Shown: in pieces, positions 1-5,702 of the stretch
How positions within the stretch are numbered: the stretch's first letter is position 1
Layout of the letters: each line of letters opens with the position of its first letter
NCBI GenBank assembly: GCA_029882335.1
Contig: JAOUKW010000275.1
Coordinates: 1-5,702 of the forward strand
Length of the DNA: 5,702 nucleotides
Direction: 5' to 3'
DNA from: Candidatus Heimdallarchaeota archaeon
Lineage (GTDB): Archaea; Asgardarchaeota; Heimdallarchaeia; Heimdallarchaeales; Kariarchaeaceae
The notes under the pieces: model-generated
Databases searched by the model: none
Told to the model about the DNA's origin: nothing
Seen by the model: the letters and a program-made list of their open reading frames with translations, nothing else
Made by a program: the position numbers and the translations under genes

Positions 1-471
1 AGGCTTGTACGTCAATTATTTACAAAAGAAACACCTGTAACCATAGGTGCCAATTTTAGTTTTATCAAACAAACAATTGGAAATCATGAGTACAAGTTTA
101 AATTATGTGATATTGCTGGACAAGCATCGTTTGAAATGGTCAGAAAGAATTATATGATTAATTCCCATGGTGCATTGATGGTATTTGACTTAACAGATCA
201 ATCTTCATTGCAAAAACTTGAAAAATGGATAATCGATTATGTTCAGGTAAATTCTGATAAAGAAGTATCAATATTACTTGTTGGAAATAAATTAGATTTA
301 GCTGATGAAAGAAAAGTAAGTCTAAGTGATGTAAATCGATTTTTGAAATTAGCTAATTCCCATGAAAAGATTAATAATTCAATTATTGGATACATAGAAA
401 CATCTGCATTAAATGGAGTAAATATTAATATCGGATTTGATCAGTTAAGTAGAGCTATTATTTCAAAATAA
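1..471 (+). CDS. Ras/Rab-family small GTPase, 5' end outside window
   Basis: This is a GTP-binding switch protein of the Ras superfamily. Frame 1 is open from the first base to the TAA at 469-471 and gives 156 residues. The segment starting RLVRQLF aligns just after the P-loop GK[ST], so G1 and roughly 15-20 N-terminal residues lie outside the window. G2 is TIGANF (14-19), G3 is DIAGQ (37-41) with the catalytic-type Gln at 41, G4 is NKLD (96-99) and G5 is ETSA (133-136). The order and spacing are those of Rab/Ras proteins. The ATG at 136 lies after G3 and cannot be the true start. The stretch from the P-loop to the switch I Thr looks about four residues shorter than in Rab proteins. The protein ends AIISK with no C-terminal cysteine, so prenylation is unlikely. 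Such GTPases are abundant in Asgard archaea. Its partner and pathway cannot be told from sequence. It converges with the transporter operon and is not part of it. Confidence 0.9.
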   Translation, partial: RLVRQLFTKETPVTIGANFSFIKQTIGNHEYKFKLCDIAGQASFEMVRKNYMINSHGALMVFDLTDQSSLQKLEKWIIDYVQVNSDKEVSILLVGNKLDLADERKVSLSDVNRFLKLANSHEKINNSIIGYIETSALNGVNINIGFDQLSRAIISK

Positions 472-475
472 AAAA
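465..475 (-). terminator. Possible U-rich terminator of the transporter operon
   Basis: On the - strand, about 27 bases past the livF stop, the sequence reads TTTTTTATTTT. Archaeal RNA polymerase commonly terminates at such T-tracts without needing a hairpin, and I see no stem upstream of it. The tract overlaps the last codons of the convergent GTPase gene, so the operon transcript would end inside that gene's 3' end. The + strand has no comparable T-run in the 30-base gap, so the GTPase transcript may read into livF antisense. This is inferred from base composition only. Confidence 0.35.
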
Positions 476-501
476 TTAATTCATCATAGAAATATATTAT
501 T

Positions 502-1254
502 CTACATCAATCCAAGATATGATTCTTTGATATAACTGTCATTTAAGAATTCAGTACAGGTACCTTTCCTATCAATTGCACCATCTTCTAAAAGGTAGGC
601 TCGATCTGCAATACTTAGTGCTATACTTGCATCCTGTTCAATTAATAATGTAGTTACTCCTTGTTTTTGTATTTCTTTGATTTTATTGACAATATCTTCT
701 TTTATTAACGGTGCTAAACCCAGAGAAGGTTCATCTAACATTAGAATCTTAGGTTTACCCATTAAGGATCGTGCCACTGCAATCATTTGTTGTTGACCAC
801 CACTAAAATTGCCTGCTTTTTCTGATAATCGATCTGCAAGAACTGGGAATAATTTTAATACTTTTTCCAATTCCTCTTTTACAGCATCTTTATCCTCTTT
901 ATAGGTATAAGCGCCTAGTAATAGATTTTCCTCTACCGTGGAGTCATGAAATAATCTTCTTCTTTCTGGACAATGAATAATTCCTCTTTTGACAATTTCA
1001 TGAGGATCTAAAGATTTATTTCTACCCATGTTGCGGAATTCTGATTTAGTGGATTCTACTAATAATTCATCATTTAAAGTAATTTTTCCTCTTTCCAACT
1101 CTACTAAACCACTAATTGCTCTGAGTAAAGTCGATTTTCCTGCTCCATTTGCACCAATTACTGCTACAAATTCTCCCTCTTTTATCTCCATATTGACAGA
1201 GGCGAGTGCAATCGCTCTTCCATAATGAACACTTACATTTTCAAGAACTAACAA
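502..1254 (-). CDS. livF: LIV-type ABC transporter ATP-binding protein LivF
   Basis: This is one of two cytoplasmic ATPases that drive the LivH/LivM channel. The 250 residues contain Walker A GANGAGKST (34-42), the signature FSGGQQQ (150-156), Walker B ILMLDEP (170-176) with catalytic Glu175, and the LivF hallmark DEPSLGLAP. The H-loop position is IEQDA with Gln207 where many ABC ATPases have His; LivF proteins usually have EQN here, so this is family-typical. Two things are odd. About 14 extra residues lie around 66-82, between the first beta-sheet region and the Q-loop region. The usual PEGRR motif is PERRR (96-100), with Arg in place of Gly. The start is TTG: it is preceded by a strong Shine-Dalgarno site, and the next Met (22) would remove the conserved N-terminal strand. 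The gene overlaps livG by 14 nt and is last in the operon, with a TAG stop. The LivF assignment is firm; the ligand is not known. Confidence 0.95.
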   Translation of the reverse strand: MLVLENVSVHYGRAIALASVNMEIKEGEFVAVIGANGAGKSTLLRAISGLVELERGKITLNDELLVESTKSEFRNMGRNKSLDPHEIVKRGIIHCPERRRLFHDSTVEENLLLGAYTYKEDKDAVKEELEKVLKLFPVLADRLSEKAGNFSGGQQQMIAVARSLMGKPKILMLDEPSLGLAPLIKEDIVNKIKEIQKQGVTTLLIEQDASIALSIADRAYLLEDGAIDRKGTCTEFLNDSYIKESYLGLM

Positions 1255-2059
1255 TACTTGATGCCTCCTTTCCTAGGTATGATTCTATTACCACTTGATT
1301 CTTAGAAATTTCTTCTGGTGTTCCAATAGCAATAATTTTTCCTTGATTTAATACAACAATACGATCAACTAAATTTGCCAACAGTTTTAATTTATGCTCT
1401 ACTATCATAATCGTCACTCCTTTTTCTTGGTTCGCATTTTTAATAAGTTGTGTGATCCTAAATGAATCCTCTACACTTAATCCACTATAAGGTTCATCTA
1501 ACAAGAGAACTTCAGCATCTGTTGCTAAAGCACGAGCAAAATCAAGTCTCTTTAAATCACCATGAGGTAATATTGCAGCTGGATAATTTTTTTTCTCACC
1601 CATATCAACTTCAAGTAGTGAAGTTAATGATCTAGTTTTTAATGTTTTTGGACTCTGCAATCCCTTTGGGATGTGGGGGATTGTTACATTATCCAATGCT
1701 TGTAGTAATTTAAAAGGTCTAACTATTTGAAATGTCCTAGCTATTTTATGCTTCTTCACTATTTTGGTGGTGGATTTTCCAACAATATTTTCATTTTTCT
1801 TCGTCAGAATTTCTCCTTCTTCTGGTTTTAATACTCCTGAAATCATATTAAACAGAGTTGTTTTTCCAGATCCATTTGGACCAATTATTCCAAGTATCTC
1901 TCCTTGATACACATCGAAAGTAGCTTTGTTCACTGCGATTAATTCACCAAATTTCTTGGTTAAATCTATAATCCTCAATATTGGAGTATCGGAAATAACT
2001 CTTTCTTTCTCCTCTAATTCTAATTCATCATCTAATTCTTCTATACTCATTTTTATCAC
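1241..2059 (-). CDS. livG: LIV-type ABC transporter ATP-binding protein LivG
   Basis: This is the second ATPase of the transporter, expected to pair with LivF at the inner face of LivH/LivM. The 272 residues contain Walker A GPNGSGKTT (60-68), Q-loop Gln111 in ARTFQ, Walker B VLLLDEP (184-190) with Glu189, and H-loop His222 in VEHK. The C-terminus has the LivG pattern IAIGTPEEI followed by VIESYLG. The signature is LPHGDLKRL (164-172) instead of LSGGQ; LivG proteins often read LxYG here, so it is divergent but in character. An acidic stretch at about 7-19 (EELDDELELEEKE) precedes the ABC domain and makes the protein slightly longer than the usual ~255 residues. The start is ambiguous. GTG at 2059 overlaps the livM stop as GTGA, while ATG at 2050 lies three codons downstream and has GTGAT four bases ahead of it as a possible ribosome site. 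The last 14 nt overlap livF. Confidence 0.95.
   Translation of the reverse strand: MIKMSIEELDDELELEEKERVISDTPILRIIDLTKKFGELIAVNKATFDVYQGEILGIIGPNGSGKTTLFNMISGVLKPEEGEILTKKNENIVGKSTTKIVKKHKIARTFQIVRPFKLLQALDNVTIPHIPKGLQSPKTLKTRSLTSLLEVDMGEKKNYPAAILPHGDLKRLDFARALATDAEVLLLDEPYSGLSVEDSFRITQLIKNANQEKGVTIMIVEHKLKLLANLVDRIVVLNQGKIIAIGTPEEISKNQVVIESYLGKEASSIVSS
1264..1268 (-). promoter_or_regulatory. Strong Shine-Dalgarno site that fixes the livF TTG start
   Basis: The - strand reads AAAGGAGG followed by a 9-base spacer and then TTG at 1254-1252. The site lies within livG codons for Gly-Lys-Glu-Ala near the LivG C-terminus. It is the clearest ribosome binding site in the window and supports TTG initiation, since no ATG or GTG in the livF frame is suitably placed. 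Confidence 0.8.
2055..2059 (-). promoter_or_regulatory. GTGAT: possible ribosome site or GTG start of livG
   Basis: On the - strand the junction reads GTGATAAAAATG. GTGAT matches the 3' half of the consensus AGGAGGTGAT and sits four bases before the ATG at 2050-2048. Read that way, livG starts at the ATG and loses three residues. Read the other way, GTG is the start and forms a classic 4-nt overlap with the livM TGA. Both imply translation coupled to livM. No GGAGG lies upstream of the GTG, which slightly favours the ATG. Confidence 0.4.
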
Positions 2060-3480
2060 TTCGGCGGATCAAAATCAGGTAAACTCGGCCAAACCCCCCA
2101 AGTTTTTAATCTAGCCCATCTAATAAAGTCTGGAGCAAAATATCCTATTATTGTATTGATGAAGAAATAAAATATTAATCTACCCTTAATATTTAATATA
2201 TCTAGACCAAATATGCCTTCGTCATCAAACCATGTCGCTAATAATTGGGGTAAATTAACTAACTCCTCTACAAAGCTAATTAAAATTGCCATGAATATAC
2301 CTATATACAAACCATTCTTAAGCTGTTTATCCGCTTTTATTAAACCTCTAGGCTGAAATCTTAAAATTAATATAAGAATTATCGCGATTGCTCTTAATTC
2401 TATCATTGGATATTGGATTAAACCTAATGCTAAGTAATAAATAGCTATTGTTAAGATAATTGTTCCCATAATAGGACCAGAAATAGTTCCTATTCCCCCT
2501 AATATCGTATATATTACTGGAGTAAAACTAGTTTGTGTTTCAAATGCACCAACATTTACAACACCTATTGGACTTCCAACTGACTGAACCATTAATCCAC
2601 CTGCTATACCTGCAAAAAATGCGCTTACACCCATAGCAAATAATTTGTATAATCTGACATTTATTCCAGATGCTTTAGCAGCAAGTTCGTCTTCTCTAAT
2701 TGATTGTAATGCTAAACCAAACCTTGATTTTGCAATCCAAAACATAATTCCAATTGAGATAAACATGATTATTAAATAAAAATAATATTCTTCCCAAACA
2801 ATTTGAGATAATTCTTTATCTTCCTGCTTTACCAATCTTCTTGTTTGTAATCCAAGGTCGCCACCTGTATATTCTTCCCAGAGATTTTTCGCTAAATTTA
2901 GTGCAATTAAAGGTAAAATGAGAGTGATTAATGCGAAATATGTACCCTTTAATCTTAGAGTTATTAACCCTATTAATATTGAAATAATTGCTGAAACAGT
3001 TGCACCCACTAATATTGCGGTAAATACATTGAGGTCAATTGTAGTAAAGCCAATATTGATAAAATTCTCACTTTTTCCATCAAATAATGCTCTACCATTT
3101 ACAGTTAAACCATTGATATAATATACAGTAAAGTATGAACCCAAACCTAAAAAGAAACCATGTCCAAAGGATACTTGACCCGAATAACCTGATAAAAGAT
3201 CCCATGATACAATAAATATTAATAAAATTACCATGTGAATAAATAAACTATTTAATGTTTCGATATTTGGAATTATATTTCTATTCTGAGCATCTTGTAT
3301 CAAATTTCCAATAATGGGTAAATATGGTATTTGTTTAATAAATATAAATGTTAAAACAAATACGATATAACCTCCCTTGTCCTTAATTCTATCCCAATGA
3401 TAACTCCAATTTACCTCTGATATTCTATCTTTTATTTTTTTCATTGTGTCATTTGTTGTATTACTTTTATTTGTGCTCAT
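2056..3480 (-). CDS. livM: LIV-type ABC transporter permease LivM, extended C-terminus
   Basis: This is one of the two membrane subunits forming the channel. The 474 residues carry the family hallmarks LSGYSGQVSFGH (96-107), the cytoplasmic ATPase-contact loop IREDELAAKASGIN (261-274), and LGGIGTISGPIMG (327-339). Hydrophobic segments lie near 37-50, 77-95, 104-123, 152-173, 178-196, 233-250, 278-298, 321-350 and 360-375. The conserved region ends at RFQPRGL (374-380), where LivM proteins usually stop within a few residues. Here about 90 more residues follow, with two further hydrophobic segments (390-410, 432-450) and a Trp/Pro-rich tail ending DPPK. An N-terminal region of about 75 residues with one hydrophobic segment precedes the core. 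The ATG lies directly after the livH TAA with no base between them, and its probable ribosome site is inside livH. The LivM family call is secure; the role of the extension is unknown. Confidence 0.95.
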   Translation of the reverse strand: MSTNKSNTTNDTMKKIKDRISEVNWSYHWDRIKDKGGYIVFVLTFIFIKQIPYLPIIGNLIQDAQNRNIIPNIETLNSLFIHMVILLIFIVSWDLLSGYSGQVSFGHGFFLGLGSYFTVYYINGLTVNGRALFDGKSENFINIGFTTIDLNVFTAILVGATVSAIISILIGLITLRLKGTYFALITLILPLIALNLAKNLWEEYTGGDLGLQTRRLVKQEDKELSQIVWEEYYFYLIIMFISIGIMFWIAKSRFGLALQSIREDELAAKASGINVRLYKLFAMGVSAFFAGIAGGLMVQSVGSPIGVVNVGAFETQTSFTPVIYTILGGIGTISGPIMGTIILTIAIYYLALGLIQYPMIELRAIAIILILILRFQPRGLIKADKQLKNGLYIGIFMAILISFVEELVNLPQLLATWFDDEGIFGLDILNIKGRLIFYFFINTIIGYFAPDFIRWARLKTWGVWPSLPDFDPPK

Positions 3481-4980
3481 TTATTCTTCATCCTCTTCTT
3501 TTCCGAATAATCCTTCTGGTTTAATAATTAACACTGCTAAGATAACTAGTAATGGAATTACAGTACCTAGTTCTGGGTTTAAAATTCCTACTATCGACTC
3601 TGCAAATCCAAGTAGTAGCCCTGCATAAAAACTACCCTTAATACTTCCTAATCCACCTAAAGTAACAACAGTTATTGAAAAAATTAAAGGTGCCCAACCC
3701 ATACCTGGATTCCACCCAGGTTGTGCCTCATATGGTGTGGTTAATACTGCTGCAGAGGCTACCAATCCCATTGCTAAACCATTTGCAATAAAATATATTT
3801 TTCTTACGTTAATTCCTACCAAAGCTGCTGCTTCAGGATCTTGAGATACCGCTCGCATCGCCCTTCCCATATCTGTTTTGTTGATAAATAAAGCAACTAG
3901 AATTAAGAATACTCCCGAAAAGAAGGCAGCTATGATTCTTAATCTTTGTATTGTAATTCCCATTAGCTCATTACTCCTAAATAATACAACTAATCCTTCA
4001 AGATATCTTGTTAGAATATCAAATTTTTGGAAAGTAATATTGTCGGGATAAGATAAAATAGGAATAATTGATTGTATTAAAAGTGCAACTCCAAATGTTA
4101 CAATTAATACATTTGTTTGATTACTTCGAATTTTATCTACAAGTAAATAATCAATAAATATACTGAGTATCGCTGAGATCATAATTGACATCAGAAGAAT
4201 TCCAAAATATAATGCTGGAGCGTATAATGTTGCCCATATTTTTATTATCCAAATACTTACCCATTGAAATGCCCAAATTTGATTAAATGTCATCATAACC
4301 ATATTCAAAACTGCTGAAATAATAAGTATACTTTTTTTCTTGAACTCAAGATAATCTAAACCGAGAGTAAATAAAGAAACAGATGCTTGAATAAGGATTG
4401 ATATATAGATAAGAGAGAGATTTGAACCTTCATACAATGGCTTGATTGTAATATAGTAATAACCTACTAAACCTAAATTAAGCAAGCATAAAATAACTAT
4501 TGGTTTGTCAAAGTTTTTCTTTTTCAGAAGATATAAATTTGATCCTAATATAACTATGATTGGGAATAAGAAAATAAGGGAATATTTGAATGGATCGAAA
4601 TTCTTTGTTTCCATCATATTTCCAAAATCTAGTGTTTGTATTTGTTTAAAATCAAGTAAAGTTGTTTTTCTAAACCAATAAGCACAATATGCACCAAACA
4701 CAAAAAATCCCCCGATGGAGAGGTTGAATACCCTAGCAACTCCAAAAATAATTGCAAATCCAATTGCAATTAATGCATAAAATAAACCTTGAAATAATCC
4801 ATTGAATAATATTGATGCAAATGAAAGGGAGTCAAAACGGAAATAAACTATTATTAACATTATCGGAAAGGATGCGATCAAAATAGTTTCAGTCAACTTT
4901 TCATGATCTTCTTTTAATTCTTCAAGAAATTCTAAAAAATGATTAACTATACTCTTTTTACTTATTGATTTTTGATCCAT
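3481..4980 (-). CDS. livH: LIV-type ABC transporter permease LivH with large membrane insertion
   Basis: This is the partner membrane subunit of LivM. The 499 residues carry the LivH hallmarks FNGLFQGLFYALIAIGFA (59-76) running into IFGVARVFNLSIGGFFVFGAY (78-98), the ATPase-contact loop GRAMRAVSQDPEAAALVGIN (372-391), and LGGLGSIKGSFYAGLLLG (441-458). Typical LivH proteins are near 290-310 residues. The excess has two sources. A charged N-terminal segment (1-30, coiled-coil-like EFLEELKEDHEKLTE) leads into a hydrophobic stretch (31-48). A block of about 150 residues (roughly 104-252), with about four hydrophobic segments near 133-152, 160-178, 188-208 and 216-236, sits between the conserved first helices and the conserved IDYLLVDKIR region (276-285). 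The frame is open throughout, with no sign of frameshift or gene fusion. The C-terminus is acidic (EEDEE). The ATG at 4980 has no Shine-Dalgarno site, unlike livM and livF, so initiation may be leaderless or otherwise SD-independent. Confidence 0.94.
   Translation of the reverse strand: MDQKSISKKSIVNHFLEFLEELKEDHEKLTETILIASFPIMLIIVYFRFDSLSFASILFNGLFQGLFYALIAIGFAIIFGVARVFNLSIGGFFVFGAYCAYWFRKTTLLDFKQIQTLDFGNMMETKNFDPFKYSLIFLFPIIVILGSNLYLLKKKNFDKPIVILCLLNLGLVGYYYITIKPLYEGSNLSLIYISILIQASVSLFTLGLDYLEFKKKSILIISAVLNMVMMTFNQIWAFQWVSIWIIKIWATLYAPALYFGILLMSIMISAILSIFIDYLLVDKIRSNQTNVLIVTFGVALLIQSIIPILSYPDNITFQKFDILTRYLEGLVVLFRSNELMGITIQRLRIIAAFFSGVFLILVALFINKTDMGRAMRAVSQDPEAAALVGINVRKIYFIANGLAMGLVASAAVLTTPYEAQPGWNPGMGWAPLIFSITVVTLGGLGSIKGSFYAGLLLGFAESIVGILNPELGTVIPLLVILAVLIIKPEGLFGKEEDEE
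3491..3495 (-). promoter_or_regulatory. Probable Shine-Dalgarno site of livM
   Basis: On the - strand GAGGA lies in the last codons of livH (the Glu-Glu-Asp-Glu-Glu tail). GAGG ends 11 bases before the livM ATG. The match is moderate and the spacing a little long. The purine-rich sequence also encodes the acidic LivH tail, so the match could be coincidental. The exact TAA/ATG abutment points to coupled translation in any case. Confidence 0.45.
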
Positions 4981-5005
4981 TATAAATTAAGGAAAATAGT
5001 TTAAC

Positions 5006-5011
5006 TTTTAA
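5006..5011 (-). promoter_or_regulatory. Weak candidate TATA-like box ahead of livH
   Basis: On the - strand TTAAAA is centred about 28 bases before the livH ATG. That is where an archaeal TATA box would lie for a leaderless transcript starting at the ATG. livH also lacks a Shine-Dalgarno site, which would fit leaderless translation. The region is so AT-rich that a chance match is likely. Readthrough from the binding-protein gene remains the simpler explanation for livH expression. Confidence 0.18.
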
Positions 5012-5030
5012 TCATTACTTTTTATGATTA
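5009..5030. repeat. Perfect 7-bp inverted repeat between binding-protein gene and livH
   Basis: TAATCAT at 5009-5015 and ATGATTA at 5024-5030 are exact inverse complements around an 8-base loop. It lies in the middle of the 65-base gap, the only spacer in the operon. The stem has one G-C pair, so an RNA hairpin would be weak. It could be a regulator operator or a small processing hairpin that lowers permease expression relative to the binding protein. It could also be chance in AT-rich DNA. It is not followed by a convincing T-run, so it does not look like a terminator. Confidence 0.4.
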
Positions 5031-5045
5031 TGTATTAGATTTATA

Positions 5046-5702
5046 TTAATTAAATTTCTTCTTTTTTCTCAAACCTGAAATAGTTGCAAATGAGATAAAA
5101 GATACAAGAACCATTAAAATATTAAAGGGTGTTTTTGCATCTGAGCTTGGTATTGGATCTTCTGCAGCATACGGTGGAAGATTAATATCTGCCATTCCTT
5201 CTGCAGTTCCAGCAAAAACTGTCTTTTTAGAACCATCAGCTTGCCATTGTGTAAAGAATACTTGAGCGTAAGGATCTCCCTTAACTCCTATAGTCGCTGG
5301 CGTATAAAGGTCATGAACATTATATCCTGCAGACGCATTTAAGGGTGGAGGTAAGCTTCTTACTTGACCTTCAACAGGTTCATTTGTGAATTTTATCTTA
5401 TATGCAGTACCAACATAATCTGTATCAATTAATGCATTTTGAATTGCTGCTCTTGATACAATTCCAGCTCTTTCTAATGCTTCTTTAATTACATAGACCG
5501 AGTCGTATGCGGCAAAGGATGTATAAGTTGGATTTATACCATAGGCAGTATTGAATGCTGTTCTAAATGCTGCGGTTTTTGCAGTAGGATTTACATCTCC
5601 TGGTGCAGCTTCATATAGGATCTCACCTTCTGCAGCTCCTTGAGTATTAGTGAAATAATCGCTTCTTTGAGCATCAACATTAATTCCTGCTAATAAAGTT
5701 CT
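5046..5702 (-). CDS. LIV-type ABC transporter substrate-binding protein, 5' end outside window
   Basis: These are the C-terminal 218 residues of the extracellular ligand-binding subunit (LivK-like, periplasmic-binding-protein type 1 fold). The frame is open from the right window edge to the TAA at 5048-5046. Family-like stretches, numbered from the edge, are GEILYEAAPGDVNP (26-39), AAFRTAFNTAYGINPTYTSFAAYDSVYVIKEALERAG (44-80) and VFFTQWQADGSKKTVFAG (148-165). About 30 extra residues, Pro-rich at the start (SLPPPLNA), separate the KFTNEPVEG and QWQ strands compared with bacterial homologues. The C-terminus is an acidic/proline linker (EDPIPSSD, 181-188), a hydrophobic helix (192-210) and a basic tail (RKKKK). 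This is a tail anchor that would hold the protein on the outer face of the membrane. It is first of the visible genes in the operon, 65 bases before livH. The signal peptide and ligand pocket residues lie outside the window, so the substrate cannot be inferred. Confidence 0.9.
   Translation of the reverse strand, partial: RTLLAGINVDAQRSDYFTNTQGAAEGEILYEAAPGDVNPTAKTAAFRTAFNTAYGINPTYTSFAAYDSVYVIKEALERAGIVSRAAIQNALIDTDYVGTAYKIKFTNEPVEGQVRSLPPPLNASAGYNVHDLYTPATIGVKGDPYAQVFFTQWQADGSKKTVFAGTAEGMADINLPPYAAEDPIPSSDAKTPFNILMVLVSFISFATISGLRKKKKFN

Noticed and set aside
136..471. GTPase gene starting at the ATG at 136
   Set aside because: This start would discard G2 and G3, which are encoded in the same open frame from base 1. 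The gene is cut by the window edge and does not start here.
1028..1225. Open frame of 65 codons on the + strand
   Set aside because: It lies wholly antisense to the conserved Walker A region of livF and its translation resembles no protein family.
1926..2114. Open frame of 62 codons on the + strand
   Set aside because: It is antisense to the livG start and livM end; its Ser/Asn-rich product reflects the reverse of acidic codons.
2918..3121. Open frame of 67 codons on the + strand
   Set aside because: It is antisense to conserved LivM membrane segments and has no ribosome site or family resemblance.
3446..3628. Open frame of 60 codons on the + strand
   Set aside because: It is antisense to the livH/livM junction, and its Ser-rich product comes from reading the acidic LivH tail backwards.
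3481..4980. livH as a fusion or frameshift of two genes
   Set aside because: The frame is continuous, and both conserved halves belong to the same LivH domain in the right order, so an internal insertion is the simpler reading.
502..4980. Urea transporter (Urt) operon instead of Liv
   Set aside because: Urea and amino acid systems share this family. The motifs fit LivF/LivG at least as well and no urea-specific neighbour is visible, so I kept the Liv family name and left the substrate open.

Overview
The window is AT-rich and densely coding. It holds the 3' part of a Ras/Rab-type small GTPase gene on the + strand and, converging on it from the - strand, a LIV-type (branched-chain amino acid family) ABC transporter operon: substrate-binding protein, livH, livM, livG, livF. 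The mix suggests an Asgard (Promethearchaeota) archaeon. The evidence is a eukaryote-like GTPase with G3, G4 and G5 motifs but no prenylation cysteine, in intron-free DNA beside a prokaryotic operon that uses ATG, TTG and possibly GTG starts and Shine-Dalgarno sites. The binding protein also ends in a membrane helix with a basic tail, an anchoring style common in archaea. No 16S rRNA or other taxonomic marker is present, so this is an inference.

Layout. Positions 1-471 (+) are the GTPase, cut by the left window edge just after its P-loop. Positions 472-501 are a 30-base gap between the two convergent stop codons. Positions 502-4980 (-) hold livF, livG, livM and livH with no spacing between them: livG and livF overlap by 14 nt, livM and livG overlap by 4 nt if livG starts at its GTG, and livH and livM abut exactly. 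Positions 4981-5045 are the only real intergenic gap in the operon. It is AT-rich, carries a perfect 7-bp inverted repeat, and has no Shine-Dalgarno site in front of livH. Positions 5046-5702 (-) are the C-terminal 218 residues of the substrate-binding protein, cut by the right edge.

How the genes work together. The binding protein, tethered outside the cell by its C-terminal helix, would capture the ligand and pass it to the LivH/LivM membrane channel. The LivG/LivF ATPases in the cytoplasm power transport. Gene order matches the classical livKHMGF order. The ligand cannot be assigned: branched-chain amino acids, other amino acids, and amides or urea are all transported by this family.

The system is recognisable rather than new, but several parts are unusual. 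LivH has an insertion of about 150 residues with extra hydrophobic segments. LivM has a C-terminal extension of about 90 residues with two more. LivF has an insertion of about 14 residues before its PER motif. Departures from the ATPase consensus in LivF and LivG fall on the same composite ATP site. I saw no tRNA, rRNA, CRISPR array, insertion sequence or long repeat.
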